Made by a program: the position numbers and the translations under genes. Below are positions 16,620 through 26,216 of a stretch of 45,066 nt of DNA, piece after piece. The first letter of the stretch is position 1. The number at the start of each line of letters is the position of its first letter. Under the pieces are notes generated by a model. That model was not told the DNA's origin, did not search any database, and saw only the letters and a list, made by a program, of their open reading frames with translations. Origin of the DNA: an uncultured Bacilli bacterium (lineage in GTDB: Bacteria > Bacillota_I > Bacilli_A > RF39 > UBA660); contig CANQGH010000008.1 in NCBI GenBank assembly GCA_947601845.1, positions 1 to 45,066 on the forward strand, written 5' to 3'.

Positions 16620-17272
16620 TTACTCCAACTATTATTAAACATATTATATAAATAAGCTTTATTAAAAGTCCGATCTAAGAACCTTTCATAGCTATTGCTA
16701 GGTTTTATGCCACGATCATATTCTTTAGCTCTTATAACCGCACTTATAGTAAGGGCAGTATCAAGGATTAGAAATATAACCAAAATAATCATTAATCGTC
16801 TACCCATATTTTTAGGCATTCTATTAATAAACTTGGCAATTAAAGGATAAATATATTTAATCCATACTATACCAAGGAGTCCCCAAAGACAAGACATTAT
16901 TAAACATACACGACCATTTATATTTAAAAACCTATTGCTATAATTCCAAGCCGAAAAACCAAGAACCAATTCCATACCCCAACTCATAATATACTCTAAG
17001 ATAGACCCTAGAAAAAAACTAATTAAGAATAAAGATATATTACCACGGTCTTTAAAACGATATAACAAAAAAGTTAAAGCACAAGCACAAATACCATAAC
17101 ATACATTAAATGGTCCAATAACTAGGGCTGAATGATTAATAAATACCCCATAAATTAACCAACTATATAATACCTCACACAGCCATCCAAAAATACTACC
17201 AAATATAAATAACCAAAACATATTATAAAACCCCACGTTTGATTTTTCACTACGTTTTACCACATTACTCAC
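16616..17272 (-). CDS. CmpB-like putative ABC-transporter type IV membrane protein
   Basis: The 218-aa protein has five to six transmembrane helices and the family signature FGWLCEVLYSW early, then GPFNVCYGICA. This matches the ABC_trans_CmpB domain (PF06541), a poorly characterised family common in gut Firmicutes. No ATPase is adjacent, so the ABC label is doubtful. Its end overlaps the glycosyltransferase start by 4 nt, implying coupled expression and perhaps a shared role in membrane lipid or envelope handling (inference). The start is the ATG after GGGTGAG. Confidence 0.8.
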   Translation of the reverse strand: MSNVVKRSEKSNVGFYNMFWLFIFGSIFGWLCEVLYSWLIYGVFINHSALVIGPFNVCYGICACALTFLLYRFKDRGNISLFLISFFLGSILEYIMSWGMELVLGFSAWNYSNRFLNINGRVCLIMSCLWGLLGIVWIKYIYPLIAKFINRMPKNMGRRLMIILVIFLILDTALTISAVIRAKEYDRGIKPSNSYERFLDRTFNKAYLYNMFNNSWSK

Positions 17273-17413
17273 CCACTATTAATATTTACGGTTAGCTTTT
17301 TATCTATAGATATTATATCATATGCTAATAGTTATTACCATCTACTTTTAATACTTATATTTAGGACATGTATATTATCTAATTCTTATCATATTTTTTA
17401 ATAAGGTGATGTG

Positions 17414-18241
17414 ATGGAAAACTTAATTTTAATTATTAAAGGTATCATTATTGGAACAGGTAAAATAATTCCCGGTGTATCAGGTGGTATGCTAGCCATC
17501 ACTTTAAATGTCTATGACAAAGGAATAAATGCCATTAGTAATTTTTTTAAAGACATCAAAAATAATTTTTTCTTTTTATTGAAACTAGGTATTGGTATTA
17601 TTATTGCCATATTAATGATTAGTAAAGTAATTAATTATAGTTTAAATAATTATTATTTACCAACAATGTTTCTTTTTATAGGTTTAATTATAGGAGGATT
17701 ACCTTCTATCTTTCACGAAGTAAAAAATAATTATCATTTTAAAAATATAGGAATATTATTACTACCTATCATGGTAACTTTATTTTTATCGATTATGAGT
17801 AATTCTTCTATTATGATAGATGTTAAAAGTCCTAAGGTTATTTTTCTTTTTTTAATGGGAATAATTGATGCCGTAACGATGATAATTCCTGGTATTAGTG
17901 GTACAGCTATTTTAATGATGTTAGGTTATTATTCTATTATTATGAATGCTTTTAGTACTTTTACTAATATTAATCTACTTACTTATAATTTATCTATTTT
18001 AATCCCTTTCATATTAGGATTAATTATAGGAGTTATAACGCTTTCTAAAATGATTAATTATCTTTTAAATAAATATAAAATAAGTTGTTACTTTGCTATT
18101 ATAGGTTTTTCTATCGCCTCTATCTTGATGCTTTTCAAATTAACCATGTTATCTTCTTATCATATAAAAGACATAGTAATATCTATTATTTTACTATGTC
18201 TCGGTTACATCATCAGTAGTAAGTTAGAAAAACTTAGTTGA
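17414..18241 (+). CDS. DUF368 polyprenyl-phosphate transporter (PopT-like)
   Basis: The 275-aa membrane protein has about eight helices and the paired DUF368 motifs GTGKIIPGVSGGML near the start and IIPGISGTAILMML in the second half, giving the two-fold inverted-repeat look of the family. DUF368 proteins were recently shown to recycle undecaprenyl phosphate across the membrane for cell-wall synthesis. AAGGTGAT is spaced for the ATG at 17414; a GTG directly upstream is possible. It is one of very few plus-strand genes, facing away from the 17272-15537 unit, and it ends in TGA, which shows the standard code. Confidence 0.88.
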   Translation: MENLILIIKGIIIGTGKIIPGVSGGMLAITLNVYDKGINAISNFFKDIKNNFFFLLKLGIGIIIAILMISKVINYSLNNYYLPTMFLFIGLIIGGLPSIFHEVKNNYHFKNIGILLLPIMVTLFLSIMSNSSIMIDVKSPKVIFLFLMGIIDAVTMIIPGISGTAILMMLGYYSIIMNAFSTFTNINLLTYNLSILIPFILGLIIGVITLSKMINYLLNKYKISCYFAIIGFSIASILMLFKLTMLSSYHIKDIVISIILLCLGYIISSKLEKLS

Positions 18242-18243
18242 AT

Positions 18244-19200
18244 CTACTTTCTTTTTAAAAGCTTTTTATTGTTAAGTGAATCTAATACATCTTTAAAGGC
18301 CACATTATCTTGAAGATTAGTAGCGGCATTCTTATGACCTTTACCCCCAAAATAAACTGCCACTTTAGATACATCGACATCTTTAACATTACGATAGGAT
18401 ACTGTCTTTGTATCAGTCATAATCATACCAACCATATCTATATCATGAATGTTATCCTGCATAATAACTTCATTAATATCATTACGATATTTATAAGGAC
18501 AGAAAACGTACCCAATTCGATAATTATTATTATCTATTTTTAATTCATAAAGCATCATATCTTGTAAAATGGTTTTAATATCACTACTAAGTTTAACATT
18601 AAAATCATTAATAATAGCTTCCTCACTAGGAGAAAAAACAATTTTATCATCGTTACTAACCATTCTAGTAGCAAGTTCAATATATTTATGATATCCTAAA
18701 GTCTCAAATAAAATATGTAATCGCCTACCGTTTTCATTATTGTACTTTTTCCACTCCCATGTATCATATTGTCTTGTCCATTCTACAAAATCATCTAAAG
18801 CTTTAGTAGGTTTAATTAAATTATGTTGTAATAAATAATCATAAAATAAACTAGTACCTGAAGCCTTACCTTTAGCATTAGAAACAGTAATATGGACAAA
18901 GTCATATTTATCATTCCCCTCTTCTATTTCTGTTTTATGATGATCTAATACTAATAATTTATTTTTTAGATGTGAATCTTGATTGATATAAGATAAAAGG
19001 GGTTCTTTGATACATAAATCGGTAACAAAAATAAAATCATAATCATATATAGATAAGTTATCAATAAAGGTTTGAACTTTAGCGTTTATTTCAAATGTCT
19101 TACAAGTTACATAGTGAAAATCTTTAAAAGCTCTTTGGCCTAAAATAACACTACCCATACCATCAATATCTTGTTCATGTGTGAATAATAATACTTTCAT
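18244..19200 (-). CDS. DHH-family phosphoesterase
   Basis: The 318-aa protein shows the DHH metal-site pattern: HEQDIDGMGS at 8-17, FVTDLC with a metal Asp, and LDHHKTE (the DHH motif itself), then a C-terminal YFGGKGHKNAA segment matching the DHHA1 GGGH motif. Relatives cleave short oligonucleotides or cyclic-dinucleotide products (NrnA/RecJ-like). No PAS, GGDEF or membrane part is present, so it is not GdpP. The substrate is unproven. The YjbR-EVE gene ends 3 nt upstream, so the two form an operon. Confidence 0.85.
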   Translation of the reverse strand: MKVLLFTHEQDIDGMGSVILGQRAFKDFHYVTCKTFEINAKVQTFIDNLSIYDYDFIFVTDLCIKEPLLSYINQDSHLKNKLLVLDHHKTEIEEGNDKYDFVHITVSNAKGKASGTSLFYDYLLQHNLIKPTKALDDFVEWTRQYDTWEWKKYNNENGRRLHILFETLGYHKYIELATRMVSNDDKIVFSPSEEAIINDFNVKLSSDIKTILQDMMLYELKIDNNNYRIGYVFCPYKYRNDINEVIMQDNIHDIDMVGMIMTDTKTVSYRNVKDVDVSKVAVYFGGKGHKNAATNLQDNVAFKDVLDSLNNKKLLKRK

Positions 19201-19203
19201 AAT

Positions 19204-20235
19204 TTACCTCTTATTAATTAATTTACTTAGTTCCATTGGCATATATCTAGGTCCTCTTACGGCATTGATACCATAAGATTTTAACTTAGCAAAAGGATAC
19301 TCATCTTTATTATATTTATCTAGTAATTTAAGACGCATTACTTTAGACATAGATACATTATCATCATTATACATATAAGGAATATTTACCTCTAATACTT
19401 GCAATTTATATAAGATAGCAGAATAAGGACTACCAACATAAAGATAGACAATATCCCCTACTTGAATATTACTTGATTGTTTCCAAGTTACTATATCATT
19501 ACTTTCAAAATGACCAATAACATCATAGTACTTAGGATTACTAGGGACAATCCATTCATGATGATTATTCTTTTCCGTATAGCGGTGACTTTCTATTACT
19601 TGTTCCATTATCTCATTATCTTCTACGGTTTCATCTAGAATAATCGTAATCCAATTTTTCTTATTCATGTGATATGCTGGATAATATCCTTTTTTATTAA
19701 GAAGACTTTTTATTTTATTTTCATCTAATTTAACATTAAGGACTTCTACTTTTCCTTTATCTTTATCAATCTTACTTTTATCAATATTCATAATAAGACC
19801 GTACCATTTTCTATTTTGAGGATTTCTAAAAATACCATCATCTTTATCATCTTCCCAAGCAAATTCGGGATCATCACCATATAAATCTTTAATCATTTCC
19901 GCAATTCTATTAGCCTGATTCATAACAAAGTATTTACTTGTAAAGCATTTATCTAAAATATCCTCTAAAATATTTATATATTCATCTCTAACCGTGTTAA
20001 CAAATTCCCCTTGTTGATTTTCTAGGCGAAAATTAGTGTATTCATCACCGAACTCTAAATCATATATTTGCCCTTTAACTTCGCCTTCTTGATCAATGGT
20101 TATATCTACTCTAAAACTATCTTCCATAATCTTTTTAGAATAATGATAACCACTATTATCTTTATTAAATCCATATAAAACTAATTTAGAAAAATCAGGT
20201 CTTGCTCTTTTAAATATTTCATATTCTAAATTCAT
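19204..20235 (-). CDS. YjbR/MmcQ-type plus EVE-like domain fusion protein
   Basis: The 343-aa protein has an N-terminal region of about 95 residues, a central MmcQ/YjbR-like domain (about 105-220; FAWEDDKDDGIFRNPQNRKWYGLIMNID, then YPAYHMNKKNWITIILD) and a C-terminal EVE/PUA-like domain (about 225-343) beginning EWIVPSNPKYYDVIGHF and containing GDIVYLYVGSP. YjbR domains resemble DNA-binding folds, and EVE domains bind modified bases in DNA or RNA. It is co-transcribed with the DHH phosphoesterase, which suggests a nucleic-acid task such as turnover of modified nucleotides (inference). It starts at the ATG at 20235. Confidence 0.75.
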   Translation of the reverse strand: MNLEYEIFKRARPDFSKLVLYGFNKDNSGYHYSKKIMEDSFRVDITIDQEGEVKGQIYDLEFGDEYTNFRLENQQGEFVNTVRDEYINILEDILDKCFTSKYFVMNQANRIAEMIKDLYGDDPEFAWEDDKDDGIFRNPQNRKWYGLIMNIDKSKIDKDKGKVEVLNVKLDENKIKSLLNKKGYYPAYHMNKKNWITIILDETVEDNEIMEQVIESHRYTEKNNHHEWIVPSNPKYYDVIGHFESNDIVTWKQSSNIQVGDIVYLYVGSPYSAILYKLQVLEVNIPYMYNDDNVSMSKVMRLKLLDKYNKDEYPFAKLKSYGINAVRGPRYMPMELSKLINKR

Positions 20236-20272
20236 AGTAGCCTCCTTTCTATCATTATAACAAGAAAATAAA

Positions 20273-20302
20273 GAAAAAGACTATTAATCGAAATTAATAA
20301 TC
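20273..20302 (-). terminator. UUCG-loop terminator of the Nat-type ABC unit
   Basis: On the minus strand a 10-bp stem (with one G-U) closes a TTCG tetraloop and is followed by CTTTTTC. It overlaps the TGA stop of the permease gene. Confidence 0.8.
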
Positions 20303-21527
20303 AATTTTTTTTATCTTTATATATATTTATAATATCTTTAAAACTTAATCTAGTTCCATAATTTAAAATAGCACTTGAATATATTTTAATAGTAACTTTA
20401 GCAATCACTAATATGGTTATAATTAATATTACTAAAGATAAAACTAAATATAATGGATTATCTAATCCCATCATAACTCTAAAAGGCATACAGAATGGTG
20501 ATGATAATGGGAAAAGAGAGACGAATAAGTTAAGATTGCTAGTAGGATTCATCATAGTAAAATATGATAAATAAAAGCCAATTAATGATAAGAAAGCGAT
20601 TGGAGTATTAGCTTGTTGGACATCTTCTGGTTTGCTTACAGTAGAACCGGTTAAAGCATAAAGTAAAGCATAAGTAAAATATCCCAGAATGAAATAAATA
20701 ATCGTTATTACTCCTAAAAAGATAGTAATATTGGACATATCTAATACAGAATTTAGTAATTCTTGATCAATAAATACTTTAGCGCTTATATAAGCCGTAG
20801 TAACAATTAATATTAATTGCATTAACCCCACTAAACCTATTCCTAGCGTTTTACCTAAGACAATATTTCTAGGGCTAGTAGAAGTAACTAGAGTTTCAAT
20901 TATCTTAGATGTCTTTTCAGTAGTAATCGAACTAGATACTTGATAAGCGCAGAAATATATAGCATAGAATAACACAATAGATATTAACATAATCACAAAG
21001 ACATCGCCACTTGCTTCTTCATTAGAAGTCTGCTCTAATACTAATTCAAAATTGGGACTAATTAGTTGTAATTGTTCTTCCGTAAGGCCTAATTTTTGAA
21101 TTTGAATATTAGAATATAATGCATTAAGACTACTTGTTAAATCTTCAGGAACAGTACTCATTATGGAAGTGTTTTCAACAATATATCTTATCTTGATATT
21201 ATTATTTTCCTTTTCAATAATAATAGCCGAATCAATCTCATCATTCTCTATTTTTTCTTTAATCTGGTTAAAGGTATCATCTGCTATTTCAATATCGTAA
21301 TTTAAATCAAAATTATTTAATAAAGATAAGTTACCTTCAAAAATATTATCTTTGTCTACTAATAAAATATGTTCCATACTAGGATTATCACTAATAGAAT
21401 TTATAATATTAGGAATATTAAATCCTACAATTATTAAAACTAACATAATCAAGGTCGAAATGATAAAAGATTTTCTCTTTAACATATCACGCATTGTAAA
21501 CTTCATAACTGTAAATATATTTCGCAT
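20301..21527 (-). CDS. ABC exporter permease, NatB-like
   Basis: The 408-aa protein has one N-terminal helix (about 15-35), a large external domain (about 40-170) and a cluster of five or six C-terminal helices, the ABC2_membrane_3/NatB plan. The TTEKTSKIIETLVTSTSPRNIVLGK motif, characteristic of the group, follows the second helix. NatAB systems extrude Na+ or, in many bacteria, an unknown compound. The ATG at 21527 lies 2 nt after the ATPase stop with a GGTGAG site; an in-frame GTG at 21536 is less likely. It ends in TGA. Confidence 0.88.
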   Translation of the reverse strand: MRNIFTVMKFTMRDMLKRKSFIISTLIMLVLIIVGFNIPNIINSISDNPSMEHILLVDKDNIFEGNLSLLNNFDLNYDIEIADDTFNQIKEKIENDEIDSAIIIEKENNNIKIRYIVENTSIMSTVPEDLTSSLNALYSNIQIQKLGLTEEQLQLISPNFELVLEQTSNEEASGDVFVIMLISIVLFYAIYFCAYQVSSSITTEKTSKIIETLVTSTSPRNIVLGKTLGIGLVGLMQLILIVTTAYISAKVFIDQELLNSVLDMSNITIFLGVITIIYFILGYFTYALLYALTGSTVSKPEDVQQANTPIAFLSLIGFYLSYFTMMNPTSNLNLFVSLFPLSSPFCMPFRVMMGLDNPLYLVLSLVILIITILVIAKVTIKIYSSAILNYGTRLSFKDIINIYKDKKN

Positions 21528-21528
21528 A

Positions 21529-22419
21529 TTACTCACCTACCTTTTCAATAAAGATATCATTCAAAGTTGGTCGCATAATTTCAAATTTGTTGACAACAAT
21601 ACCATCTTTAATTAATTTATCTAAAAGCGTGTGGGCTTCTTTCTCATCTTTAATTTTAATAGTATATTGATAATCATGTTCATTTTCAACGGTTAAATCT
21701 AATCCTTCAATATACTTATCAATGTTTTCCTTAGTATCTACTTGTACTCGATTAGCAGGATAAGACTTCTTGATTTCTTGCAAATTTCCTTGTAAAACCG
21801 TATTACCTTTATTTAAAATTAAAATCTCACTACAAAACTCTTCTATAGTAGCCATCTGATGCGCAGACATAATAACATATTTACCATGTTTTACTAAATC
21901 AATAATAATATTTTTTAATATTTCTGTATTAACCGGATCTAAGCCACTGAACGGTTCATCTAACACCACTAATTCTGGGTCATGTATAATAGCGGTCATA
22001 AATTGAATTTTTTGTTGATTACCCTTAGATAACTTTTCAGCTGGCATTTGCAAATATTCAGTAACTTTTAATTTCTTAGCTATATTCTCTATAGCAAGAG
22101 CGGCCTTATCTTTGGAAACACCTTTTAATTCAGCAAAATACATTAACTGATCATATATTTTAACCTTAGGGTATACTCCTCTTTCTTCTGGTAAATATCC
22201 AAAATTGACAGACTCTCTACTGACCGGTCTACCATTCCATGTTATTTCTCCACTATCTTTAGTAATAATACCTAAAAGCATTCTAATAGTAGTGGTCTTC
22301 CCTGCCCCATTAGTTCCAAGAAGTCCATATACTCCTGGTTTATCTAATTTGAACGATATATTATTAACAACCTTTTTATTACCAAAAGTTTTAGATACAT
22401 TTTTTAAAATTAAACCCAT
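21529..22419 (-). CDS. ABC exporter ATPase, NatA-like
   Basis: The 296-aa ATPase has Walker A GTNGAGKTT at about 36, signature LSKGNQQK (the KGNQQK variant typical of NatA), Walker B LVVLDEPFSGLDP and the H-loop in MSAHQM. A C-terminal DUF4162-like extension (about 220-296) is present, also usual in NatA. It pairs with the permease directly downstream. The cargo is unknown: sodium, a peptide or a lipid are all possible. Confidence 0.9.
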   Translation of the reverse strand: MGLILKNVSKTFGNKKVVNNISFKLDKPGVYGLLGTNGAGKTTTIRMLLGIITKDSGEITWNGRPVSRESVNFGYLPEERGVYPKVKIYDQLMYFAELKGVSKDKAALAIENIAKKLKVTEYLQMPAEKLSKGNQQKIQFMTAIIHDPELVVLDEPFSGLDPVNTEILKNIIIDLVKHGKYVIMSAHQMATIEEFCSEILILNKGNTVLQGNLQEIKKSYPANRVQVDTKENIDKYIEGLDLTVENEHDYQYTIKIKDEKEAHTLLDKLIKDGIVVNKFEIMRPTLNDIFIEKVGE

Positions 22420-22434
22420 TTAAATCACTTCCTC

Positions 22435-23499
22435 CTATCCTTTTAAAGTCACACTATTATTGACAATTAAAGTACTATACATAAATATAACATCTTGATT
22501 AGAAAAGTCAATATAATCTAAGTAAACATTACTTTTAATATACCTATTATCGATTAAAGTTATCTTCTTATAAGAATTAATTAAAAGTGGTGTAATACTA
22601 CTAGCAAAAGAATCTCTAAAGATAACTAACTCTTTATTGGTTAGACTATTATCATTAGTTATCTCAATATAACTACTAGCACCATCTAAAAATACTTCAT
22701 AACCATCTAGACTTTCTAAGTTCAAAACATTATAAACTTTAGTTAAATCTTTATTCTCTAAATACCATACTTTAGCATTATCAATACTAGGACTAGTTAA
22801 ATAAATAAGTTTTTCTGGCTTTCTTTTTAAGGCTGCCTCCCCATAGTAGACACCATAAAACTGATTATATACTTTTTCTTGATAAGCTTCCGAAATATAG
22901 TTAAACCCCATAACATCATGCATTTTAGCTACTACTTTACTTATTTTATCTTGTCGCCAATGAGTATCGGTCATATAGTAATCATTTAAAGTCATAATTT
23001 TTCTTATGTCGATTTCTTGTATATTTAATTTGGATACCTCTTGATAAAGATAATCATAATCAATTTGTAAAAAGTCTTTATCATGTAAATAGTAATTCTT
23101 ATCAGGTATAATCATCATATAAACATGATTATCACTACTTAAATTCTTTTGTAACTTACCAATAATATTGATAAAATTGGCAATAGAATCATAGTTAGTT
23201 GGATATTCCTTTTTAAAAATATAATCATCATGTAAATAAATACCATTATTATCAAGGGTATGTAAAACTTTATAATTAAAATTAGCCTTAATACTTCTAA
23301 AAGTATCTCTAAAAGGAAAATGATCTAAAAAATACTTATCTAGGCGGTTAATATATTCACTATTTATTTCGAAATCAGGAAAAGTTTTTAACTTTCTACG
23401 TTCAGAGATGCTTACTACTTCATCTTGCATAACAATACCTAATAATGAAAAAATAAAGATATAAGCGATAAAGATAACAGTAATAATTTTATTTTTCAT
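22435..23499 (-). CDS. DHHW/AlgJ-like SGNH-type extracytoplasmic protein
   Basis: The 354-aa protein has one N-terminal membrane anchor (about 5-25) followed by a large outside domain. SERRKLKTFP, YFLDHFPFRD and the TDTHW motif (DxHW, about residue 175) with a later FRDSFASS segment define the DHHW family, relatives of AlgJ/AlgX and DltD. These act with an MBOAT acyltransferase to put acetyl or other acyl groups on cell-surface polymers. AGGAGG precedes the ATG by 4 nt, and the MBOAT gene ends 8 nt upstream. The polymer acylated is not known. Confidence 0.85.
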   Translation of the reverse strand: MKNKIITVIFIAYIFIFSLLGIVMQDEVVSISERRKLKTFPDFEINSEYINRLDKYFLDHFPFRDTFRSIKANFNYKVLHTLDNNGIYLHDDYIFKKEYPTNYDSIANFINIIGKLQKNLSSDNHVYMMIIPDKNYYLHDKDFLQIDYDYLYQEVSKLNIQEIDIRKIMTLNDYYMTDTHWRQDKISKVVAKMHDVMGFNYISEAYQEKVYNQFYGVYYGEAALKRKPEKLIYLTSPSIDNAKVWYLENKDLTKVYNVLNLESLDGYEVFLDGASSYIEITNDNSLTNKELVIFRDSFASSITPLLINSYKKITLIDNRYIKSNVYLDYIDFSNQDVIFMYSTLIVNNSVTLKG

Positions 23500-23507
23500 A
23501 AGTCCTC

Positions 23508-24887
23508 CTAAAATCTAAAGTATAAAAAAGGATTGAATGATTCATCAATTAAGAATGCAGTTGAGATTACAAGTAATAAGATATATCCCACTATTTCTAA
23601 GATGTCCACTCCTATTTTCATCTTTGTTTTAGATAATTTTAAACCCATCACTTTAACAAGAGGAGTTGAAGCAATTATAGATATAATTAATACTCCTAAA
23701 TAGTTTTTCAAATAATAATTAGTAACTTTATCGGTAAGAGGAATCTTATTTAACATAAACATATTTTTTAGACTAGTAAAAATCTCTAAAACTGAATTAG
23801 AGTTAAAGATTAAGAAACTTACTACTACTATTAGTAAAGTATAAATATATTTTAATACTTTGGTTTTTTCTAAATATTTACCTAGGAATAATTTTTCAAT
23901 GACCAAAAGAACGCCAAAGTATAAGCCCCATATAATAAAATTCCAAGCGGCACCATGCCAAAATCCCGTAAGAAACCAAACGATAAAAATATTTCTAATC
24001 CACTTTAATTTACTAACTCTATTACCCCCTAAAGGAATATATACATAGTCTTTAAACCAACTAGATAATGATATATGCCATCTACGCCAAAAGTCCGTAA
24101 TCGATTTAGCTATTAAAGGATAATTGAAGTTTTCCAAAAACCTAAAACCAAACATTAACCCAAGACCAATAGCCATATCCGAATAACCAGAAAAATCAAA
24201 ATATATTTGCAAAGTAAAACTTATAGGTTTTAACCAACTAGCTAGTAACGTATCCGTAACTAAAGATTTAGAAAATTCCCCTAACACATTAGCTAATAAT
24301 ACTTTTTTAGATAAACCAATGATAAATCTCTTAACACCATCACCAAAAGTATCAAAATTACTCTTTCTATTTTCTAATTCATCTTTTATATCTTTATAAC
24401 GAACAATAGGACCCGCTACTAACTGAGGGAATAGGCACACATAAGTCATAAAAGAAATAAGACTAGGACTAGAAGAGTGTTTCCCATTATAGACATCTAT
24501 TACATAACCTAAAGCTTGAAAAGTAAAAAAACTAATACCAATAGGCATCACAATATACATAAAAGGAAAATTAGTTTTGAAAAGGCTGTTAACGTTAGCA
24601 ATAAAAAAATCTGTATATTTAAAAACTAATAATTGACCCACATTGTATAGACAAGCAATTATTAAATAAATCTTCCTCCTTTTACCTTTTTCAATTAATT
24701 TACTTAAAATATAATTGATAATACATGATAAAAGAAGAACAATGATATATTGTGGTTCACCTAAAAAATAAAATATTAAACTAAATATTAATAAGACTAC
24801 ATTTTTAAATTTACTAGGTACAACAAAATATACTAGCAATAATAATGGCAAAAAATAATAAATAAATGTAATACTAGAAAAAATCAT
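23508..24887 (-). CDS. MBOAT-family O-acyltransferase (AlgI/PatA/DltB type)
   Basis: The 459-aa protein has about ten helices with the MBOAT motifs FWRRWHISLSSWFKDYVYIPLGG and FLTGFWHGAAWNFIIWGLYFG, the latter holding the catalytic His. It should carry acyl groups across the membrane for transfer to a surface polymer by its DHHW partner downstream. The ATG at 24887 follows AGGTGAG with 4 nt; an in-frame GTG 9 nt upstream is less likely. There is no dltA or dltC nearby, so teichoic acid D-alanylation is unlikely and O-acetylation of a polysaccharide is favoured (inference). Confidence 0.92.
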   Translation of the reverse strand: MIFSSITFIYYFLPLLLLVYFVVPSKFKNVVLLIFSLIFYFLGEPQYIIVLLLSCIINYILSKLIEKGKRRKIYLIIACLYNVGQLLVFKYTDFFIANVNSLFKTNFPFMYIVMPIGISFFTFQALGYVIDVYNGKHSSSPSLISFMTYVCLFPQLVAGPIVRYKDIKDELENRKSNFDTFGDGVKRFIIGLSKKVLLANVLGEFSKSLVTDTLLASWLKPISFTLQIYFDFSGYSDMAIGLGLMFGFRFLENFNYPLIAKSITDFWRRWHISLSSWFKDYVYIPLGGNRVSKLKWIRNIFIVWFLTGFWHGAAWNFIIWGLYFGVLLVIEKLFLGKYLEKTKVLKYIYTLLIVVVSFLIFNSNSVLEIFTSLKNMFMLNKIPLTDKVTNYYLKNYLGVLIISIIASTPLVKVMGLKLSKTKMKIGVDILEIVGYILLLVISTAFLIDESFNPFLYFRF

Positions 24888-24896
24888 AATTCTCAC

Positions 24897-24930
24897 CTAA
24901 AAAGAAAGAACCCTCATATTGAAGATTCTT
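24897..24930 (-). terminator. Hairpin between the DUF4358 gene and the MBOAT gene
   Basis: AAGAATCTTC and GAGGGTTCTT (minus strand) form a 10-bp stem with a 5-nt loop followed by TCTTTTT. It starts in the DUF4358 stop codon and ends just before the MBOAT ribosome site, so it probably limits read-through. Confidence 0.7.
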
Positions 24931-25402
24931 ATAAATTATTAAATCCTTTTTCAATAATATTTCTATTGTCTTCATCACTAACCATAATTAAAATTATTAA
25001 ATCCCCTTTGTTTTTAATAATAACATCCTCATCTTCTACCCAAACACAAATCCATCTTCTAGGATTAACATTTTCTTTAATAGTGGTTTTAATAGCTTCA
25101 ATATCGGCATTTTCTTTAGCTCTTAATAAAACAACAGAGTACGCTACCGAACCAGTAATATGTTCTTGAGCAAGTCCTTCTTTATATTCAATATCACTTG
25201 TTCCTAAATAATGCGCAATATTATCATCAGTGATGGCCACATTCTCTAGTCTAGACTTCATATCATCATCTAGGCCACTAGATATTTTAGTCATAATTTC
25301 ATCTAGACTGCCTTCAACATTTTTAGTTTTACCGCACCCTACTAAGCTTACTAACATAACACATACAAACACCCCTAAAATAATTTTTTTAAATACTTTC
25401 AT
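24929..25402 (-). CDS. DUF4358-family lipoprotein
   Basis: The 157-aa protein has a lipoprotein signal peptide (Lys-rich start, hydrophobic core and lipobox LVGC, giving lipidated Cys23). The mature part contains SVVLLRAKENADIEAIKTTIKENVNPRRWICVW, typical of DUF4358. Members of this family often lie beside MBOAT/DHHW acylation genes in Firmicutes, as here, and probably form part of the external machinery. AGGAGG precedes the ATG by 4 nt. The function is not established. Confidence 0.82.
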   Translation of the reverse strand: MKVFKKIILGVFVCVMLVSLVGCGKTKNVEGSLDEIMTKISSGLDDDMKSRLENVAITDDNIAHYLGTSDIEYKEGLAQEHITGSVAYSVVLLRAKENADIEAIKTTIKENVNPRRWICVWVEDEDVIIKNKGDLIILIMVSDEDNRNIIEKGFNNL

Positions 25403-25529
25403 ATATCCTCCTAAACATTACATTATACATTATAACATACTCTATAAAAGAAATAAAGGCCAAATAAATTATTATACTAAACCATCAGTATACCTAATCA
25501 TCAACAAAAGAATGCTGAAGGATCATACC

Positions 25530-26159
25530 CTACTCTTTTACTACTACTCCTAACATACCTACTATACTATGACATTGAAATTTATCAACAATAATTCCCT
25601 TTAAAGAATAAAAATCAAAAATAGTAGTACTAATATCTGAATCACTAAAATCCACACCTTTTAAAGAAGTATTAATAAACTCCGTATTAGGAAATTGACA
25701 ATCTTTCAATAACATATTTTTTAATTCTACTTCCATAAAACTAGCCTCTTCCATACTCACATTTTGCATTGCCATATTACTAATTTTAGCATTAGCGAAA
25801 TTCAAATATCTAGTCTTACAATTATCAAACTCTATATCTCTTAGTGAAGAAGAAATAAAAGAAGTACCAAACATCTTACAATTTTTAAATACTACTCGGC
25901 TTAACATCTGATTATCAAAATTTTGATTAGATAAATCACATCCATCAAAAATGACATCCATTAATTGGACTTCATCTAAAATGATATTACTAAAATCAAT
26001 ATTTTCAAAAATACAACTATCTAAAATAATATCGCTAATTGTAATCTTCTCCATAACATTTTCACTATACTTGCAATTATTATAATCACCATCATAATAA
26101 GCATCAATCAATTTCTTTTCCTCAAAACTTCTAATTTTAGGACTATTTATTTTCTTCAT
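25530..26159 (-). CDS. Pentapeptide-repeat-like protein
   Basis: The 209-aa protein, from about residue 25 on, consists of five-residue rungs with a central Phe, Leu or Met and small or polar neighbours, for example CIFENIDFSNIILDEVQLMDVIFDGCDLSNQNFD, here broken off as an example of pattern only. Such repeats form a right-handed quadrilateral beta-helix. Some family members mimic DNA and protect gyrase (Qnr, MfpA), but most have no known job. The ATG at 26159 has AGAGG at 6 nt; the longer frame would need TTG. No signal peptide is seen, so it is cytoplasmic. Confidence 0.8.
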   Translation of the reverse strand: MKKINSPKIRSFEEKKLIDAYYDGDYNNCKYSENVMEKITISDIILDSCIFENIDFSNIILDEVQLMDVIFDGCDLSNQNFDNQMLSRVVFKNCKMFGTSFISSSLRDIEFDNCKTRYLNFANAKISNMAMQNVSMEEASFMEVELKNMLLKDCQFPNTEFINTSLKGVDFSDSDISTTIFDFYSLKGIIVDKFQCHSIVGMLGVVVKE

Positions 26160-26216
26160 ATTAACCTCTTTTCTTATAAAATACAATTATACAATAATTT
26201 TCATTACTATATCATT

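Noticed and set aside
17273-17410. Search for a riboswitch in the divergent gap before the DUF368 gene
   Set aside because: Only AT-rich sequence with no stable conserved-looking helix was seen.
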